A stretch of DNA of 8,332 nt from CAYYYW01 sp964476245 (GTDB lineage Bacteria; Patescibacteriota; Microgenomatia; UBA1406; HO2-37-13b), in NCBI GenBank assembly GCA_964476245.1, contig CAYYYW010000034.1, positions 1 to 8,332 on the forward strand. Reading direction: 5' to 3'. This document shows, in pieces, positions 6,080 through 8,332 of the stretch (the stretch's first letter is position 1; each line of letters begins with the position of its first letter). The notes beneath the pieces are model-generated. The model saw only the letters and a program-made list of their open reading frames with translations, was not told the origin of the DNA and did not search any database. The position numbers and the translations under genes were made by a program.

Positions 6080-6345
6080 TATTATAAGGAATGATCTTAT
6101 CCTGTCTCTACATTGTCAACGGACTATAAACATCAAAATTTGAATTTTATCAACTTCCGAAGCTCTCTATTCATCCATATTCCACCGAAGCGGTAGAATT
6201 ACGGCGATATTACATTACTCCCCCTAAAGGACTTGTTCTGTAACCGGGAAATTGAGTTTGACATCAACCTCGATCGTCTCAAAATCGCTTTTGAGGTCTT
6301 CAGGATAGGGCCGGCTAACTTTGACCTTTCATTCTAAAGATAAAG
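6080..6345. other. Gene-poor stretch: transposase 5' flank and degraded DNA
   Basis: No intact gene is seen. The transposase flank holds ATCATT/AATGAT (6075-6080 and 6090-6095), which could pair around the start codon. It also holds TGTCTCTACATT (6103-6114), which matches 11 of 12 bases of the right end of the internal palindrome region (5801-5812). Further on are a hairpin at 6179-6199 (ATTC-C-ACCG, loop AAG, CGGT-A-GAAT, one mismatch) and a short minus-strand coding remnant at 6224-6331. GC content rises from about 6180 compared with the transposase side. Confidence 0.5.
6224..6331 (-). pseudogene. Possible 3' remnant of a lost gene
   Basis: On the minus strand a frame bounded upstream by TGA (6329-6331) reads 34 codons with balanced, protein-like composition (e.g. 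VSRPYPEDLKSDFETIEVD) and ends at TAG (6224-6226). It has no start codon and its codon use is less AT-rich than in neighbouring genes. It may be the last part of a gene cut at about 6330 by the event that brought in the gene at 6382. The parent family is not recognised. A chance open frame of this length remains possible. Confidence 0.3.
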
Positions 6346-6375
6346 TTGAAAATATCCTATAAAATGTGGTATAAT
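6346..6375 (+). promoter_or_regulatory. Promoter of the 6382 gene
   Basis: -35 TTGAAA (6346-6351), an 18-nt spacer and a perfect -10 TATAAT (6370-6375) preceded by TGG, an extended -10 feature. The expected transcription start is about 6382, exactly at the ATG. The longest open frame would start at the TTG of the -35 box, which makes that start implausible. Confidence 0.75.
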
Positions 6376-6381
6376 TTCCTC

Positions 6382-7101
6382 ATGTCACAAATCAGAGGGG
6401 TAGAGTTTGGAATGTTCTATTGGAAAAACCCGAACCAGCCTATCCTTAATTACGATCAGGCCGAAGCCCACGTCTATGACGAAGCGGTTGCTCACGCCTG
6501 CCCTGCAAGAAATGCTGTAGTTGAGAAGTTTGGAGCTGAATGGACACTTGAGAGATACGCTTCTTGCAATATAGTCATGGAAAAATTGGTCTTCGAAACT
6601 GCCGAAAGACTAAACCCGAAATTGCTTAAAATGCTAACTACCCCCGTGCCAAGATTAGAAGGCGAACCAGTTGGCGACTTCGAAGAGGGGGCCGTTCCGG
6701 AATCTCACCTTACCGAAATGTCACCTGGCTCTACTTCGTATGGATATAGCTTGCCAAGAGTTATTGTCGCCGCCATAGGAAGAGGTAATGATGGTAGACT
6801 TGCCATTAAGCACGAACGACTTCCTGCCATAGCTGATATGGTTGAACACGCCATCGAGGTTTCGAAAACACCTTATGAACTGTTAGCAAGAATAGCCCAA
6901 GGATCGGTTACAATTGGCGCTGATTCGACTGAAGTCTTAGGACACATTTTTGCCCAAGGAATAATCAAAGAAGGAAATTGCGTTACTCAGTACAAAGAAA
7001 TTGAAACTGAACTTGAAAAAAACGCTCCTACCTTGTGGACGATCTATTCACAAATGAGCGCAAGCGAAAAAAGAGAAAACGACATGTGGGTCAACGAATA
7101 G
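6382..7101 (+). CDS. Unrecognised protein, higher GC than its surroundings
   Basis: 239 residues from the ATG at 6382. I do not recognise a family. Seen: an acidic, soluble-looking protein with no signal peptide or membrane helix. It has a start rich in aromatic residues and asparagine (FYWKNPNQP), helical stretches such as VYDEAVAHACPARNAVVEKF, a proline/glycine/acidic middle segment (about PVPRLEGEPVGDFEEGAVPE) and a charged tail ending MWVNE. Few cysteines and no obvious metal or nucleotide motif. Start: the promoter's predicted transcript begins at 6382, giving a leaderless mRNA; an alternative ATG at 6412 has AGAGGGG 11 nt upstream and would give 229 residues. Base use is unlike the rest of the window (about 50% GC in the first codons, versus roughly 30-35% around), with many GCC, GAA and GGC codons. 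That and flanking remnants suggest horizontal acquisition. Confidence 0.72.
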   Translation: MSQIRGVEFGMFYWKNPNQPILNYDQAEAHVYDEAVAHACPARNAVVEKFGAEWTLERYASCNIVMEKLVFETAERLNPKLLKMLTTPVPRLEGEPVGDFEEGAVPESHLTEMSPGSTSYGYSLPRVIVAAIGRGNDGRLAIKHERLPAIADMVEHAIEVSKTPYELLARIAQGSVTIGADSTEVLGHIFAQGIIKEGNCVTQYKEIETELEKNAPTLWTIYSQMSASEKRENDMWVNE

Positions 7102-7114
7102 CATCCAAACTATT

Positions 7115-7130
7115 AACGGACTAGTCTGTT
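7115..7130. repeat. Near-perfect 16-bp palindrome after the 6382 gene
   Basis: AACGGACTAGTCTGTT pairs with itself except for one G-T position, giving a 6-bp stem with a CTAG loop, 13 nt after the stop codon. No T-run follows, so it is not a standard terminator. Its left nine bases (AACGGACTA) recur at 6118-6126. Confidence 0.45.
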
Positions 7131-7161
7131 GTTAAGCAACCTCGGGAGTTGATTAGATTGA

Positions 7162-7263
7162 TTTAACTTTAATAATCAAAGAGAAGAATACAAAAACTTT
7201 GCCGAAAACCAGGCCGACTACCAACAATTAATACAAGATTTAAAATATATAGAGAAATGGTGA
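7162..7263 (+). pseudogene. Possible C-terminal remnant of a lost gene
   Basis: A frame opened after TGA (7159-7161) reads 33 codons, including REEYKNFAENQADYQQLIQD, and ends KYIEKW-TGA at 7261-7263. The charged, glutamine-rich amphipathic pattern looks like a helical protein tail rather than random translation. It has no start codon and upstream frames are closed, so if real it is a truncated gene end. The parent family is not recognised, and the length is short enough that chance cannot be excluded. Confidence 0.3.
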
Positions 7264-7307
7264 TTTGTCTCAAATAGATAGCGGCAACAGTCTAAGTAAC
7301 TCCAGAG

Positions 7308-7336
7308 GTGACTATTAATGCTTCATGTTATATAAT
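7308..7336 (+). promoter_or_regulatory. Promoter of the 7344 gene
   Basis: -35-like GTGACT (7308-7313, four of six consensus bases), a 17-nt spacer and a perfect -10 TATAAT (7331-7336). The expected start is about 7343, next to the ATG at 7344. The longest frame would begin at the GTG of the -35 element, which argues for the ATG instead. Confidence 0.6.
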
Positions 7337-7343
7337 TTGCGAT

Positions 7344-7604
7344 ATGAAGTGTGAAATACTTTCGTGGGGTGAGCAGGAAGTTAATTGCAAGAAAGAACTC
7401 GAAGGTGATTGTGCAAATTGTGGTGCAGCCTGGAATTTTATGGGATTATTTGGGATATCCTTGTTCTCGCCAAACCCACTTTTAGTAACATATAAAAGAG
7501 AAGGGAAAGATTTAGTTACAGAAGTTAGCGTTAAAAAAGATGGCCCAGTTACCCATAGATGTACAATTTCTTGTGGAAAATATACTAATTTTGAAAAAAT
7601 CTAA
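7344..7604 (+). CDS. Small cysteine-rich protein of unknown function
   Basis: 86 residues from the ATG at 7344. Six cysteines: Cys3, Cys15, Cys23 and Cys26 (DCANCG, a CxxC knuckle), Cys73 and Cys77 (HRCTISCG), with His71 nearby. CxxC near the start plus a Cys pair near the end could form a zinc ribbon or a disulfide-bonded fold; which one is not clear. The middle (NFMGLFGISLFSPNPLLVTY) is hydrophobic but short for a membrane helix, and the second half alternates like beta strands. No signal peptide is seen. I do not recognise a family. It has its own promoter with a predicted leaderless start, and it converges with the minus-strand gene at 7655 across a 50-nt gap (7605-7654) where only a weak AGGGG/CCTCT pairing is visible. 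Confidence 0.65.
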   Translation: MKCEILSWGEQEVNCKKELEGDCANCGAAWNFMGLFGISLFSPNPLLVTYKREGKDLVTEVSVKKDGPVTHRCTISCGKYTNFEKI

Positions 7605-7654
7605 GGGGTAGTTTTATCCTCTAATGAAATTTCAACAATTCAGCAATTTACCAC

Positions 7655-8134
7655 TCAAATCTCAAATTCTTTTTCAAACAATCTGCTTCCGGAATCTCCT
7701 TCAAATTTCAAATTTACCTTGATGCTTGTCACTCCCTGATCATAGACGCAACTACCGGAAGAACAAGTGCCCAACGTTATTCTCCTCTCTACTTCTTTCT
7801 CTCCTTCCACATTAATTGTTCCCAGCACTCCTTTCGGTAAATCCCCTTTGGCAAAATAAGACAATTCATATTCAATAGCAGAGGTTCCATTGGGAATATT
7901 TTTTATGGTTAAAACCGCCTCTTTTTTATCTTTAGAGATTAAATCTACCAGAACGCTTGAATCAACTGTGGGCAAAATTTCACTCTTCGGAAAAACTTCC
8001 TCTTTTTTTATCTCTTCTTCTACTGTTTCCCTCTTGCTATTTGTAACTTTCAAAAAAACTCCACCAACAACTAAAAGACTCACAATTAATAAAACTAGTG
8101 CCATTTTTTTATTTTTCAAAAAAATATCTTTCAT
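7655..8134 (-). CDS. Small membrane-anchored protein with an extracytoplasmic beta-rich domain
   Basis: 159 residues from the ATG at 8134; a TTG at 8149 would add five residues but the ATG is followed by the usual lysine-rich start. Seen: a basic N-terminus (KDIFLKNKKM), one hydrophobic helix (about 11-28), a charged linker (SKRETVEEEIKKEE) and a C-terminal domain of alternating strands with a likely disulfide pair in TCSSGSCVYD. The topology predicts the domain outside the membrane, anchored by the N-terminal helix. Function is unknown; similar short anchored proteins are common in Patescibacteria. It begins 19 nt after the glycyl-tRNA synthetase stop on the same strand, so the two are probably co-transcribed, although a direct functional link is not implied. 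Confidence 0.8.
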   Translation of the reverse strand: MKDIFLKNKKMALVLLIVSLLVVGGVFLKVTNSKRETVEEEIKKEEVFPKSEILPTVDSSVLVDLISKDKKEAVLTIKNIPNGTSAIEYELSYFAKGDLPKGVLGTINVEGEKEVERRITLGTCSSGSCVYDQGVTSIKVNLKFEGDSGSRLFEKEFEI

Positions 8135-8153
8135 ATGCTTAATAACCAAATAA

Positions 8154-8332
8154 TCAATAATTAATAATTAATAATTTTTTTCTAATATATTCTTCCAATT
8201 TTCCAATTCCTATTCTAACTTGTTTCATTGTGTCTCTATCTCTTACCGTTACCGTCTCATCTTCCAGCGTCTGATAATCTATGGTAACACAGTAGGGCGT
8301 CCCGATTTCATCTTGTCTTCTGTACATTTTGC
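8154..8332 (-). CDS. glyQS: Glycyl-tRNA synthetase, single-chain (dimeric) type, C-terminal end (runs off the right edge)
   Basis: The last 58 residues of the gene, open to the window edge. YRRQDEIGTPYCVTIDY and the following TLEDETVTVRDRDTM are the end of the class II anticodon-binding domain of the alpha2 glycyl-tRNA synthetase found in many bacteria, archaea and eukaryotes, as opposed to the alpha2beta2 GlyQ/GlyS enzyme. Known: it charges tRNA-Gly in the cytoplasm; this domain contacts the anticodon. The final nine residues (RKKLLIINY) are encoded by an A/T-rich run that looks like spacer DNA absorbed into the gene. Stop is TGA, which supports standard stop-codon use. Confidence 0.93.
   Translation of the reverse strand, partial: KMYRRQDEIGTPYCVTIDYQTLEDETVTVRDRDTMKQVRIGIGKLEEYIRKKLLIINY

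Noticed and set aside
6081..6086. TATAAT just before the transposase start (minus strand)
   Set aside because: It is only 1 nt before the ATG, so the transcript would start inside the gene, and there is no -35 at a suitable distance.
6346..6381. TTG start for the orphan gene
   Set aside because: That TTG is the -35 element of a very good promoter whose transcript would begin at 6382.
7138..7310. Inverted repeat AACCTCGGGAGTT (7138-7150) and AACTCCAGAGGTG (7298-7310)
   Set aside because: Only 11 of 13 bases pair and the match stops abruptly; too weak to separate from chance.
7602..7624. AGGGG/CCTCT pairing as a terminator in the convergent gap
   Set aside because: The stem is five pairs with a wobble, the loop is nine bases, and no T-run follows on either strand.
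7890..8153. Plus-strand open frame of 87 codons
   Set aside because: It is antisense to the membrane-anchored protein gene; translation is Ser/Phe/Thr-rich low complexity.
1..8332. CRISPR arrays, tRNA or rRNA genes
   Set aside because: No regularly spaced direct repeats of CRISPR size, no cloverleaf with a TTC-type arm and no rRNA-like sequence were seen on either strand.

Overview
The window looks like an AT-rich genome fragment of a Candidate Phyla Radiation (Patescibacteria) bacterium, probably Parcubacteria-like. The reasons are lysine/isoleucine/phenylalanine-rich proteins, a MurE without its N-terminal domain, a compact division/cell-wall (dcw) operon of short proteins, almost no Shine-Dalgarno motifs, a RAYT-type transposase carrying a GTAGGG-type palindrome, and a single-chain glycyl-tRNA synthetase. 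TGA is the natural stop of several conserved genes (mraZ, rsmH, ftsL, ftsI, glyRS), so the UGA=Gly code of Gracilibacteria/Absconditabacteria does not apply. The phylum call is inference from these traits.

Bases 1-5460, all minus strand, hold a dcw operon in transcription order: mraZ, rsmH, ftsL-like, ftsI-like, murE, pgeF, and the start of a murC-like gene that runs off the left edge. Spacing is tight: 4-nt overlap ftsL/ftsI, 3 nt rsmH-ftsL, 13 nt ftsI-murE, 1 nt murE-pgeF, 14 nt pgeF-murC. The exception is a 98-nt gap with stacked hairpins between mraZ and rsmH. The operon couples transcriptional self-control (MraZ), ribosome modification (RsmH), septal peptidoglycan synthesis (FtsL, FtsI) and precursor synthesis and proofreading (MurE, PgeF, MurC-like). 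A good sigma70-type promoter and five TGGT boxes in near 10-nt phase lie at the mraZ start and look like a MraZ operator.

Bases 5513-6079 (minus) encode a RAYT/IS200-like HUH transposase just upstream of mraZ. Its coding sequence contains a perfect 28-bp palindrome. A degenerate half copy lies upstream of the gene.

Bases 6080-7343 form an accessory-looking segment. It has two short gene remnants, an unrecognised plus-strand gene (6382-7101) of clearly higher GC than the rest, and several small repeats. A small cysteine-rich plus-strand gene follows (7344-7604).

Bases 7655-8332 (minus) hold the C-terminus of glycyl-tRNA synthetase followed by a small membrane-anchored protein.

The three convincing promoters (mraZ, 6382 gene, 7344 gene) all predict transcription starting within about 0-3 nt of the start codon. 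That suggests leaderless mRNAs and moves two gene starts away from the longest-ORF choice.
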